The position numbers were made by a program, and so were the translations under genes. Below, piece by piece: positions 1 to 9,055 of a stretch of DNA of 64,000 bases (the stretch's first letter is position 1; each line of letters opens with the position of its first letter). The stretch spans positions 186,001 to 250,000 of the forward strand of contig VRMN01000015.1 in the NCBI GenBank assembly GCA_008690995.1, given 5' to 3'. The stretch comes from Porphyridium purpureum (lineage: Eukaryota > Rhodophyta > Bangiophyceae > Porphyridiales > Porphyridiaceae). The notes under the pieces were generated by a model. It ran no database searches, was not told where the DNA came from, and was given only the letters and a program-made list of their open reading frames with translations.

Positions 1-111
1 CACGCGATTTGTCGCGGCTTGATCGCCGCCCAGAATACTGCGCACTTCCCGAAGCTTATTTTCGTTACCCGTCACAAACGTCACGGTCAAGTCGGCGCCG
101 GACGCGGCCAT
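1..111 (-). CDS. ITPA: Inosine triphosphate pyrophosphatase (HAM1/ITPA), N-terminal part only
   Basis: Reading leftward from an ATG at 111-109, the frame is open for exactly 37 codons to the window edge. The peptide carries TFVTGNENKLREV followed by a short helix ending SILGG, the hallmark N-terminal nucleotide-binding segment of the HAM1/ITPA family (typically VTGN-x-x-K-x-x-E). Family members are soluble homodimers that hydrolyse non-canonical purine nucleotides (ITP, dITP, XTP) to monophosphates and clean the nucleotide pool. Only about a fifth of a normal ~190-residue protein is present; the rest lies left of the window. The short MAASGADL lead before the first strand suggests a cytosolic form without targeting peptide. 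It follows the F1-inhibitor gene on the same strand. Family assignment is fairly secure from the motif; nothing can be said about the catalytic centre. Confidence 0.8.
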   Translation of the reverse strand, partial: MAASGADLTVTFVTGNENKLREVRSILGGDQAATNRV

Positions 112-446
112 CGTCGCCCAAGTGCTGCGCGCGCAACGTGGACGCGCGAAACGGCGGGCACGAAAACGCCACGTCGGCGTGCGGTGCGCGCGACGCGAAA
201 GAAGCCCTGGCGGTAATACGAATGCGGCAAAATCGTGTGAGTGACCGGGCATTCTGTTCCTGAACGAGGATCCGCGGTTTTCCCTCGCACCGCTTCAAAG
301 TATGCAACTGAACTTAGCTGGTGCATTGGAGCCGAACCTACCGGGTTCTGGCGCGAGCCAATTCACCGGGACGCATGGGCAGGACGCCGCCTAGCCGTAT
401 CGAGCTTTCACCTGCGGGCGCGAGCCGCCACCTGCAACGAACTTTA
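112..446. other. Intergenic spacer between F1-inhibitor and ITPase genes
   Basis: This spacer holds the 3' end of the upstream minus-strand gene and the promoter of the ITPase gene. An AATAAA-like poly(A) signal overlaps the F1-inhibitor stop codon (about 444-449, minus strand). I see no palindromic GTAC element and no convincing ORF; the open frames here have no recognisable similarity. Confidence 0.5.
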
Positions 447-797
447 TTAATGAGCGTACTTAAAATGAATCAGGTCATCGACGAACGCCGAGCTGACGGG
501 CACGCCATGCTTCTCACAAATTTCCTTGATCTGCTTTGCGTCGGCTGCCTTTTGCTCCGGCGTGGCGCCCATTTTCTTCGCCATTTTCTTCAAGAGCTCG
601 CGCTCCTCCTTCTGAAAGTAGACCGCCTCCTGCGCGTGCTCCTTGTCCTCCCACGAGCGGCCCAACCCCCCCGACGCAATCTCGCCCGACAGTCCGCACC
701 GCGAGACGTACCCCACACTCCCCACGCCAGCGACTCTACTCCAAGCGCTGAGTCCGCGACCCCACCCAACTCTGGCCACGCTCATGCTCACCGCCAT
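447..797 (-). CDS. IF1: Mitochondrial F1F0-ATPase inhibitor (IF1/IATP family)
   Basis: A 116-residue protein. Residues ~45-80 match the IF1 inhibitory segment: glycine-rich lead (GLGRSWEDKEHAQEA), then a conserved Y-F, then a charged helix EERELLKKMAKKM. In IF1 this helix enters the catalytic interface of F1 and blocks ATP hydrolysis when the proton gradient collapses; the protein acts in the mitochondrial matrix. Residues 1-40 (MAVSMSVARVGWGRG...) are basic, hydroxylated and nearly free of acidic residues, as expected for a matrix-targeting presequence. The ATG at 797 was chosen over an upstream GTG at 911 because a TATA box lies at 882-888 and the interval is a purine-rich leader typical of this window. 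The C-terminus (EKHGVPVSSAFVDDLIHFKYAH) is unlike animal IF1, so it is a divergent member; the family call rests on a short motif. Confidence 0.72.
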   Translation of the reverse strand: MAVSMSVARVGWGRGLSAWSRVAGVGSVGYVSRCGLSGEIASGGLGRSWEDKEHAQEAVYFQKEERELLKKMAKKMGATPEQKAADAKQIKEICEKHGVPVSSAFVDDLIHFKYAH

Positions 798-881
798 CTT
801 CTCCTTCTCTCCTCTTCCGTCCCTTCCGCCTCTCCTCTCTCTCCTACCTCCTCTCTCCCCCCCACAACCAACACCGAAAAA

Positions 882-888
882 CTTTATA
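882..888 (-). promoter_or_regulatory. TATA box of the F1-inhibitor gene
   Basis: TATAAAG on the minus strand, about 85 bp upstream of the chosen ATG (797). It is followed by a purine-rich leader, which supports the shorter gene start. Confidence 0.55.
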
Positions 889-1015
889 GCGTCATCTTCG
901 CCCCTACACAAAATCAGCGCCTTCTTCTCACACTCCCACCTGGCACGATCCTTTGCTCACCAAAATCACAAAACAACCCAGATTTACTAGGACAGCGCCC
1001 AGCCGGGTAGAGGAG

Positions 1016-1088
1016 GTACAGCCAAAATCCAACAGAGTACAGCGATGTACAGCGGCATGTACAGTCTTGTACAGTGAGGTGTACTGTG
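1016..1088. promoter_or_regulatory. Array of five GTACAG boxes upstream of the F1-inhibitor gene
   Basis: GTACAG occurs at 1016, 1037, 1047, 1059 and 1069, followed by GTACTGT at 1081. From 1037 on the spacing is 10, 12, 10 and 12 bp, about one helical turn, so the boxes would face the same side of the DNA. The array lies about 220-290 bp upstream of the F1-inhibitor ATG. The same hexamer forms inverted repeats elsewhere in this window. Function is inferred; GTAC is also the core bound by SBP-domain proteins such as the algal copper regulator CRR1. Confidence 0.5.
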
Positions 1089-1090
1089 GG

Positions 1091-1770
1091 AATTGGCGCA
1101 CAATCGGTTCAGCTGGACGGTGGGCGTGCGAGCTGAAATCTGGCGCTGCGTGTTGATGCGCTACGCGGCAGCTGCACGCACGAAGGGGATTACGTCTCGT
1201 GTAGGATGTAGCACTTTTTCCCAGGCTGGCATGTGCTCCCGCGCGCACGACCACTGTGGTCGAGTGATCGGCGTCGAGCTTGATGTGCGGGGTATGTATG
1301 ACTATCGATGCGCGGCTTTGGGTTCAGTCAGGCGCCCGTCACGCTCTTTGATCGTGGCAGCGGCCAGCATTGGCACAGTTCTTGGCCAAGCTTCCTTGCG
1401 GGAGACCGGTCTTCGGGCAGCGGTTTTGCCGTGGAACAAGCCGCTGCTGTGCGCGCGCATTTCGCCACGCTGGCTGCACCGACGCCGACGCGACTGCGGC
1501 TGTTTCCTCGCGACCGCGCCATGCGTCATGAGCAAACCCGCGCGCGCGTGCCTCTGCATAGCCAGCGCCGCGTGCTGGCTCCATGCACCGCGTTCCTCAC
1601 TCATCCAGCAAGCCACAAACTGCGACGACGCCACGCCGTCTGATGGCAGACTTGGGATTCCGTGTTGACATTTGCATTCAGTAGCAGCAGGCGCTCGAGG
1701 GGTCATCGCGGGGTCATCGCAAGTCACGACGCACAAGCATCACGAAATCGGTGCGTTTTGATGGAGACGT
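1091..1770. other. Intergenic region, no gene recognised
   Basis: Between the GTACAG array and the malate dehydrogenase promoter I see only unrelated short open frames on both strands, without domain motifs or purine-rich leaders. Confidence 0.4.
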
Positions 1771-1773
1771 GCG

Positions 1774-1858
1774 CTGTACCCAACACCACAACTGTACCTT
1801 CACCACCGATTTTTAGATGTTCGCGGGCCGGCGCGGTGGCACGTACAGTATACTGTAC
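1774..1858. promoter_or_regulatory. GTACAG/CTGTAC elements of the malate dehydrogenase promoter
   Basis: CTGTAC occurs at 1774-1779 and 1792-1797, and a perfect 16 bp palindrome GTACAGTATACTGTAC lies at 1843-1858, about 210 bp upstream of the malate dehydrogenase ATG. This is the same half-site that recurs through the window. A dyad of this kind is expected for a dimeric transcription factor; the factor is unknown. Confidence 0.55.
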
Positions 1859-1886
1859 TTTCTAGGGTTTCGGTTTTGAGAGGATG

Positions 1887-1913
1887 ATTAGGGTTAGGGT
1901 TTAGGGTTTAGGG
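1887..1913 (+). promoter_or_regulatory. Telo-box-like TTAGGG/TTTAGGG stretch
   Basis: Four consecutive telomere-like units (two TTAGGG then two TTTAGGG) lie about 155 bp upstream of the malate dehydrogenase start, just after the GTAC palindrome. Similar short stretches occur upstream of the Sec12 gene (about 40143) and between pirin and PsbP (about 43487). In plants such telo-boxes are promoter elements of highly expressed genes; a short interstitial telomeric repeat is the alternative. Confidence 0.45.
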
Positions 1914-2067
1914 GGAAGTTTGGATTTTTGGATTTTTGGATTTTGGAGGCGGTGGCGGTGGCGATGCTGTCGGTAGCGGGGAAGGGCGAGTGGGAGAGAG
2001 CAGGCGAAGGAGAGAAGGAGAGAAGGACAGGAGAGAGAGGGAGGGAGAGAGAAGAGCAGAGAGCAAG

Positions 2068-3075
2068 ATGGACGGCATGGATATTGGGTCGAAGGGGGTG
2101 GTGCGAGTGGTGGTCACGGGAGCGGCCGGGCAGATTGGGTACTCGCTGGTGCCGCTGATTGCGGGCGGCAAGATGCTTGGGCCCGGCGTCAAGGTGGAGC
2201 TGAGGCTGGTCGAGATCCCGCCGGCCATGGGCGCGCTCGAGGGCGTCAAGATGGAGCTCGAGGACTGCGCGTTCCCGCTGCTCGATAAGGTCGTGTGCAC
2301 CTCCGACGCCGCAGAGGCTTTTGTCGACGTCGATATCTGCATCCTCGTCGGCGCGTTCCCGCGAAAGGCAGGCATGGAGAGGAAGGATCTGCTCGCAAAG
2401 AACGCAGCCATCTTCAAGGCGCAGGGCGAGGCTCTCAATAGCGTCGCCAGCCCAAATGTCAAGGTCGTCGTCGTTGGGAACCCGGCAAACACAAACGCAC
2501 TCATCCTGTCCACCTTTGCGCCAAACGTGCCCAAGTCGAACATCACCGCGCTCACACGACTCGATCACAACCGTCTCAAGGCAATGGTGGCCCTCAAGCT
2601 GGACAAGAACGTGACCTACGTCGATGGCGCCGTCATCTGGGGCAACCACTCGGCCACCCAATTCCCTGACGTGCTCAACTGCAAAGTGGACGGAATTTCG
2701 GATCCGATCCGGGAAGCGGTCGGCGGCGAGGCATACTTGCGTGACGAGCTCATTCCAAAGATCCAGAAGCGCGGCGCGGCGATCATTGCGGCGCGCGGTC
2801 TGTCGTCCGCTATGAGCGCAGCGAACGCCATCTGCGATCACATGAACGATTGGCTGCACGGCACAGGCGACAAGTACGTATCTATGGCCGTCTTTGCAGA
2901 CGGAAGCTACGGCATCAGTGAAGGAATTGTCTACTCAATGCCCGTGCGTACCATGAAGGGCGGCTCGTATGAAATTGTGCAGGGCCTCACTGTAGATGCG
3001 TTCAGCCAAGAATACATGAAGGCGACTGAGGCAGAGCTGCGCGCGGAGCGCGAGGACGCGCTTTCAATTCTCTAA
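2068..3075 (+). CDS. MDH1: Cytosolic-type NAD malate dehydrogenase
   Basis: A 335-residue enzyme interconverting malate and oxaloacetate with NAD(H). The Rossmann fold opens with [10 protein letters not shown] (residues 17-25). Substrate arginines lie in [11 protein letters not shown] (R99, R105), the catalytic pair in TRLDHNR (D166) and VIWGNHS (H194). The order and the '[10 protein letters not shown]' string are typical of the cytosolic MDH1 group rather than of mitochondrial or bacterial-type enzymes. The ATG at 2068 follows a long GA-rich leader; an upstream in-frame ATG at 1936 would add only translated leader (Gly/Arg/Glu repeats) and is rejected. No targeting peptide is seen, so cytosolic shuttling of reducing equivalents is likely. 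The gene is convergent with the SLX4-like gene, 266 bp apart. Confidence 0.95.
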   Translation: MDGMDIGSKGVVRVVVTGAAGQIGYSLVPLIAGGKMLGPGVKVELRLVEIPPAMGALEGVKMELEDCAFPLLDKVVCTSDAAEAFVDVDICILVGAFPRKAGMERKDLLAKNAAIFKAQGEALNSVASPNVKVVVVGNPANTNALILSTFAPNVPKSNITALTRLDHNRLKAMVALKLDKNVTYVDGAVIWGNHSATQFPDVLNCKVDGISDPIREAVGGEAYLRDELIPKIQKRGAAIIAARGLSSAMSAANAICDHMNDWLHGTGDKYVSMAVFADGSYGISEGIVYSMPVRTMKGGSYEIVQGLTVDAFSQEYMKATEAELRAEREDALSIL

Positions 3076-3289
3076 TCTCGGAATTGCGCTACGCATGCGA
3101 GAACGGCATGACATGCCTGTGTCGACAATATGCCGGACTCTTTTTGAATTTCTTTTTTGTGAAATGTGGTGTGGAAGGAGCGAGTGAGTGCTCTGCATGA
3201 TGTGCTATCACACTAAAAGCCCCGCGCACAGATCATGAGGGTTGAAAGTATGCGAGCCGTAACACAAACAAGAGATGAGAAAAAAACTT

Positions 3290-3295
3290 AATAAA
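3290..3295 (+). terminator. Poly(A) signal of malate dehydrogenase gene
   Basis: AATAAA about 215 bp after the stop codon, in the short convergent spacer. Confidence 0.4.
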
Positions 3296-3341
3296 AGTAC
3301 GGCGTATTTACATTTTCGAGCAGGAGCAGCTTGCGGCCTTC

Positions 3342-5192
3342 TCACTCTCCATCTTCATGAGCATTCCATTGACGCCCCGTCTTGCGCTTGTCGAAGAACA
3401 AGACGCCCTCTAAACGCAGATATTCCGCCAGCGTTCGAAACGACACGTCCAGAGGCCGCTGTGGCGCTTCGCGCAGCTGGTCTCTCAGCAAACCAAGGTC
3501 CACCATCCCGCCACCCGCGATTTGTTCGTAGACGCGCGCAAGTTCACTCAAAGTCTGCGATATACAACGTTGCTTGTATTCCGAGCAGATTCCGTTCAAG
3601 CGCGCCACAGACCCCTCATTCGCACAGTCGACGGCAGAGGGCGCCACTTCATCACCATCGGACGGCGAGCACTGTGTCAATATGAGTTCGTGCCTCTCCT
3701 CGTCGCTCGGCACATCAAAGCCGTACGAGTCGGTTTCAAGGGGGAGTGGAAGCGTGCTTGGAAACAAGGGTCTTTCTGGACTACTGGTCGTTCTTTCTTC
3801 TTCTTGTTCCAGCAGGTTATCATGCTCGTCCCTGCTTTCACTGTCAAAGAGACGCGAACGCAGTGCAACCTCAGAGTTCTCTGGAGAATCGACGTTGAAC
3901 TCGCGGATGTGGTTGATAGGACTTCGAGCTCGCTTGTTGATTAGCCCTCGGCAAAATGCTGGTGTACGAAGCAAATCATCTTCGTCCTCGCTGCTCATGC
4001 CTTCAACACGCCTTTTTGCGAGCGTGTGCTGATTGGAATCGACATGTGCGGTGCACGGATGCACCACATGCTGTTCGCACGAATTGTCCAGGTCAATCAC
4101 TTCGTCGCCCCGGTGTGCGTTGAGTCCAGTTTGCGCAACCTGTGGCTTCTTCATTGCGCCGCTCAGATGCGCAAATCCATCTGCAACTCGGCGACCGACT
4201 TTGGGAGAGCAGTTGAATGGCTGCGTGAGAGAAACGAATACCAATTCGTCATCACTACTTGGAGCTGCGTCTCCAGCATCTGTCGACAGGGCTTCTTCCA
4301 AATGTAAGTCCACAGGATCTTGGACACTTGCTTGTTTGCTCCGTTGCATTGCCGTTTGCAGGAGGAGCATGGATGGGCGCGCATCGAGAATTCTTTTGCG
4401 GGCGGCCTTTGGCAGCTTCATCGAATCCAAAAGCTGTTCAAACTCTGGCAAACAGTGCATGAGCTCGCGCGCGTGTCGATGCAAGCTGAACTGAGCCATA
4501 TATCGACCAAGACCGAGCGCGCAGAGCCATGCATTCAGCACACGGTCGCCTTGCGTACTCTTGTCGTGCTGCGCCTTTGCACGTCGCATTTCTTCCATCA
4601 AACGCCCGGGTCGACTCGCTGCCGTGTTGTCATTAGCGTCCAGGCATAAGTTCACGTGCTGCATCCGCATCTCGAATGGCATGTTTTCCAAACTCAGCCC
4701 ACACACAATACATTCAGCAATACTTTCTCCCGCCTGAGCCTCATCTGAACTACTTGCGCTTTGGCCAAGCGACCGCTCTTCCAACCGCTCATTCTCACAC
4801 GACAGCACGTGCGCCTGCCGATGCCGCGGCGCAAAAAGATCGAGCGACATGCTGCAGAACGGACACTCAACGCGCGGCATGCCAGCCGCGGCAACGGTGT
4901 CTGCGTTCATCCCTTTTCGCTCAGGCGACATGCTCCCACTTGAAGCACCAGATTTCAAAATGGTTAAACGCGCCGAGTTCGTTTCAATTCTCTCCCCTAG
5001 AGGTACAGTTCTAGCTGTACTATGTTGGCTACTCATGCGCGTCTGTGCACAAAACGACGTGTGGTGGTGTCTGCCATGCGAGTCGGCGTTTCGGTTTGGT
5101 GTGGAGAGTTTGCGACACAAGGCGCGGGTTGTGGTCGCGTGTAGAACGACGGTGACGGTCTTGCGGGGAAGCAGGCGCGCATATGTGCTCAT
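3342..5192 (-). CDS. SLX4-like structure-specific endonuclease scaffold (two UBZ4 fingers, SAM-like, C-terminal SLX4 domain)
   Basis: A 616-residue open frame. Two C2HC ubiquitin-binding UBZ4 fingers occupy ~108-133 (C110, C113, H128, C132) and ~159-184 (C161, C164, H179, C183). A SAM-like helical domain follows at ~215-270 (WLCALGLGRYMAQF...). A long acidic, serine-rich linker leads to residues ~545-605, whose pattern (YEQI, L-L-x-D-Q-L-R, Y-L-x-x-E-G-V-L-F-F-D) resembles the conserved C-terminal domain by which SLX4 binds the SLX1 nuclease. Tandem UBZ4 fingers are typical of vertebrate SLX4, the nuclear platform for cross-link repair and Holliday-junction resolution. No metallo-beta-lactamase domain is present, which argues against the SNM1/DCLRE1 family, the main alternative. 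Start is uncertain: ATGs at 5036 and 4931 are possible, and a GTAC palindrome at 5003-5020 would be promoter DNA if the 4931 start is used. Confidence 0.6.
   Translation of the reverse strand: MSTYARLLPRKTVTVVLHATTTRALCRKLSTPNRNADSHGRHHHTSFCAQTRMSSQHSTARTVPLGERIETNSARLTILKSGASSGSMSPERKGMNADTVAAAGMPRVECPFCSMSLDLFAPRHRQAHVLSCENERLEERSLGQSASSSDEAQAGESIAECIVCGLSLENMPFEMRMQHVNLCLDANDNTAASRPGRLMEEMRRAKAQHDKSTQGDRVLNAWLCALGLGRYMAQFSLHRHARELMHCLPEFEQLLDSMKLPKAARKRILDARPSMLLLQTAMQRSKQASVQDPVDLHLEEALSTDAGDAAPSSDDELVFVSLTQPFNCSPKVGRRVADGFAHLSGAMKKPQVAQTGLNAHRGDEVIDLDNSCEQHVVHPCTAHVDSNQHTLAKRRVEGMSSEDEDDLLRTPAFCRGLINKRARSPINHIREFNVDSPENSEVALRSRLFDSESRDEHDNLLEQEEERTTSSPERPLFPSTLPLPLETDSYGFDVPSDEERHELILTQCSPSDGDEVAPSAVDCANEGSVARLNGICSEYKQRCISQTLSELARVYEQIAGGGMVDLGLLRDQLREAPQRPLDVSFRTLAEYLRLEGVLFFDKRKTGRQWNAHEDGE
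5003..5020. promoter_or_regulatory. GTACAG-N6-CTGTAC palindrome near the 5' end of the SLX4-like gene
   Basis: Perfect inverted repeat of the recurrent half-site with a 6 bp spacer. It lies inside the longest reading frame but upstream of the ATG at 4931, so it either marks a downstream translation start or is coding coincidence. Confidence 0.45.
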
Positions 5193-5394
5193 GGGCGCGT
5201 CGTCCCCGCGAACATAAAGCGGCGGATAATTTGGGCGAGCCTCGGGGCAGCGGAAACCACGCGTGCTCCGTGAGGAGAGTTATTGTTTGTTTGCCCACCG
5301 CGTTGTAGCAGGGTAAGTAAAGCGTGCTTGTGTTTTTGATGCTTCGAGATTGGCTCCTTGCTTTGCGATAGCACCAGTTGGCTTTTTAACGTAC

Positions 5395-5735
5395 ACCGTC
5401 ACACAGCTCTTCTCCCTTTATTACAGGTTTTTCTTCTTCTTCTTGTCGATTGACGGTTGCCTCTCTTTATTTTTCTCAATCTAGTCGTCCAACTCGACGC
5501 GGACTGTACGCCGACTTCGCTGAAGGAAAAGTTACGCAGGTTTGAAAATCCTCTGCTGGTCGACCACTTCACGACCCCTCAACTAATCGCGCAAAAAAGG
5601 GCTAGACAAAAAACTTGTACAAAAATATGCGATGTTGATTGAGGAGGCGCATTTGTCAACGGGCGCCGCGTCCTCTTTCTTGTCAGTACTTGGCGCCGCT
5701 CGTCTCGAGTCATGTTTGGCTTTAACAGTGCATTC
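5395..5735. repeat. Diverged ~350 bp direct repeat, copy A
   Basis: Colinear with 12561-12935. Shared landmarks are CCGTCAC at the left, a TTC-rich run, ATTGACGGTTGC, GCAGGTTTGAAAA, CCACTTCACGACC, GGGCGCCGCGTCC and CACTTGGCGC. The copies are clearly diverged, and copy B carries a local ~40 bp duplication. They flank the retroelement graveyard and could be old terminal repeats. Confidence 0.6.
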
Positions 5736-7099
5736 GACAGAGAACAGATGTGTACGAAAATTTTGTCAGGAGTTTTGATTTTGGTAAGGATTGCGAGCTA
5801 CATTTGCAAAGTATGGTTTCAGACAAAGCACTGCGCATCACGAAATGAGTCATCTGTGGCAAGAATGCGACGCATTTACGCGGCATCTTGGGAAATGGTG
5901 CGAGCATTCGTGTGCTGCGCTCGAGTTCCGCTTCTTGGGGCTCGTTCGCGCCGAGCAGACTCGCTAGAGCAAGAAAGGTATAAAACTCAAGGCATGGACG
6001 GCCAAATTCGCGAAGCGAGCAAATAAAAGCAGGCAAGGAGGTTGCGAAGTTCGCTAGTGGTTATCTAGTTAGTAGACGTAGTGTGAAGTAGCCACAATAT
6101 TCACCATCAAAGACGTGCTTTGTTTCCTTCCGTATCCGTGTGAAAATGATGGCCGGTAGGAGCTGCACCCCGTCCGAGGGATTGCGTCTCGGAGCGTGTG
6201 GTAGTAGCGGGGGACGCGCAAGCCCCCAGCGCGGGGAAACGCGCCCCCAATCTGTGGCAGTTTCGGAGGACAAAGCCCACGTCGTGTGGGCGCGCAGCTC
6301 AATCCGACCGGTGGCTGCAAACGCGCACCGCATCTTGTGGCCATCTTTTGCGGAGGGGCGCCGCGGCGTCGTTGGTGCACCGCGCTTCTGGCGAAGCATT
6401 GGTACTTAATGCCGCACGATGAAGCTGGCAGGCTTCTGCGGCCCCAGATCCATAGAGCCACGGTTGAAGTTGTTGTGTCTGATAAAAGGACCTTCATTGT
6501 TATTCTCATACTCTCTGTCTCCGTCATGGCTCTATTCTACTCGCCCGAATCCGCTGCGGCACTAACCTCGCAAGAATTTGTCAATTATTTATTTAATGAT
6601 TGACTGGATACGGTCTTCACTGTACCCAGATGACCCTCAACACATCTATAGAAGGTTCCATCGAGGGCTTCATACAGCTAGAGAAGGATAAGAGCGCCGA
6701 TTGACGGCGAGCGAGAAGAGAAGGCAAGACTTTAGTCTAGTGATAAGGGTTTGAAGACCACATCATCATCTGTCACCCCGACTCCAAAATATCGAACAGG
6801 AACTTTCCGTCACGCAACCAGCAGTCGCGTGCGTTTCGTGCTGTCACTCTGTAAAGGTGGTGCAGCGCATAAATTGAACCATTGAGAAGCTACCGGCCGA
6901 AGGGGAAATCGAAAAGAATAAGGTGCAGCGGCGGTGACTGGAAGAACATGTACCACCGCTAGGGTGACAGTAAACGAGGATATAAGCAGAGGGTTCGCAA
7001 CCAGCGAGAGCAAGTCGCGGCAGAATGAGCTGGATGCGGAGGAGCTGTCATGGAGCCGGTCTGTTCGGTGGCTGACGCTGTCAGGCGACCGGTGTGAGG
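5736..7099. other. Non-genic DNA with promoter-like motifs
   Basis: No gene is recognised. A TGAGTCATC motif (about 5847) and a TATAAAA (about 5980) resemble retroelement terminal-repeat promoters seen elsewhere in the window. Confidence 0.35.
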
Positions 7100-8880
7100 G
7101 TACGGAGGTATTCTTTTCGTGAGGACTGGTGCGAGTTGATGCCAAGCTCGATAGCGGTATGTGCCTATCGCGGATGGGACCGGAGCTATTCCGTGAGCTC
7201 AAGGGCGAGGCTGGAGGAATCCAGCCCGCACTCATGCCTCTGGCACCCGACGGAAGGGCAATGAAAAGACGTTCAGTTAATGTGACGAAAATAAACCTTA
7301 ACAGGAAGTGCTCTCCTGAGCAGCTGCAGATCATGCCTGGGCTGGTCTCGAGACCTTTGCTAGGACAAGAACTTCTCTATCGCAACCAAAGGAATATCGA
7401 TTGGTACCCGGGCCGTGTTACATTCATCACCGTTAAAAGAAAGAATCGGATCCCTTCTAGCGTGCGGCCATACCTACATCCAGTGTTGCCACTTGACGAG
7501 ATGCCAGAGGAATGATCGGAGCATGAGCTCACCAGAGAAAGATTCCAGACTCTTGACCTCAATGCATTTGGGTCGCTCGAAAAGCGCGTACGCCGTATTC
7601 TTCCTGAGAATATAGACTTGATCCTCCGGAACGAAATAATTGAAGGAAAAGTATGCCGAGTGCGGCTCAGACCGAGAGCGGTGATGGTAGATGCACCAAG
7701 AAGGCGCAAATCCCAGAAGAATTCGGAGGTTGAGGAGAAAGAAACTTGAAAGCCCATAGAAAGAAAACCATCGAAGAATGCACGCGAGGCGAATGGGGGC
7801 CTGCAAGAGCATTCGTATTCAAAACGTTTGGCACCCTCCTAATGTCGACTGTCTTTCGTGGCTAGAATAAGGATAAAGAGAAAGAGGTGTGATCGTTCAG
7901 AGACCTACACGAGGTTTTGGAGCTCCTTGCGAGGGAAGCTTAGGATCATCTTTGTATTTAAAGGACAGTTTCTTTGCCATCGTGCTCGACACGGAGTCAC
8001 AGGCTCTGACAGCTATGAAGGCAAAAATGGGGCTGTACCAGTACAAGAAGCGTCCGCAGGTTCTTGTCACAAGTGCTTTTACCACGCAACGAGCTACCGA
8101 CCGTCGAAGGGGATTTCAAGGAGAAGCGGCGAGTTTTCTGAGCGATATTCATGTGGCATCGCCGATGCTCGAGGCGCATATTGCGGTAACAGAGAGAGCG
8201 TCAATCTCTTGTCAGGCTCATGCAGCAATACTGAATGTTTCGGCGTGCCACATTGGTAAGGAAAATGTCGAAGCGTTAGCTGACGATGTGAGATTCGGAA
8301 AGATTCGCCTAAGCAAGAAGCATGCGAAAGCTGCCTAGAAACTACGAAAGCTGACTAGCGCAGCGACATTCGTCCGCATTCTCGGATCGGCGAGCCGAAT
8401 TGAAGGTCTTGTCTCGAGCTTATCGTAGGTTTTGAGTTACTCTAGATGCAACGAAAAGAGGCGGAATCGATACACTCCGTTATAATCTCGGATCTCGATT
8501 ATTGCTGGAACATCAAATATTGGTACGGCGCGAGCTAAAGCAGCGATTGATAAGCACGCAGGGACTGGTGCCGCTCGCGCACGGAAACGTAAACGCCCAG
8601 TCACGGACGCCTCACAGATGGATTGCGGCAGGGTACTTGGGCAAGAGGAAGCGGTTGGGACTCTGGAAACCAATTGATTTCTTTTCCCGGTCGTTACGCG
8701 GTGCGGAGCTGAACTATCCCGTAGGCGACGAGGAACCGCGGCCGTCATCCATGCAACGAGTAAATTAAGGCATTTCAAGCACGGATCGAATTTAATCGTC
8801 ATGACAGATTCTCAAGCATTGATATGGCTACTGATTCGAATCCCACGAGGCGGCCGGTAAGATGTTATTAGGAGCTCCAA
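7100..8880 (+). mobile_element. Ty3/gypsy pol fossil
   Basis: Old, heavily broken remnant of a Ty3/gypsy polyprotein in plus orientation. An aspartic-protease-like stretch lies near 7130-7400 and reverse-transcriptase-like sequence near 7900-8340 (a YQYKKRPQVLVTS string similar to the family's YKxLPFGL block). RNase H-like sequence lies near 8500-8830 (FFSRSLRGAELNY and a TDSQAL string). It has many breaks and is a non-functional fossil. Family assignment rests on the order of these parts. Confidence 0.6.
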
Positions 8881-9055
8881 GATGCAGACCTCCAGGTAGA
8901 ATATTGACCCGGGCCTCAGATGCAGGCAGCGGACAGTCTCTTGAGAGACTCGGAAGATCAGTAGATGACCTGGAAGTACTCATCGCATTGCCGATCGTGC
9001 TTGAGTTCATGATGGAATAGAAGGCAAGTCGTGCGGAGCTAGGAGAAAAGTTGAA

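Noticed and set aside
1894-2859. 321-codon minus-strand frame
   Set aside because: Antisense of malate dehydrogenase; no similarity and no start context.
8820-8850. tRNA T-loop-like GATTCGAATCCC
   Set aside because: No matching anticodon or acceptor arms; it lies in the gypsy fossil.
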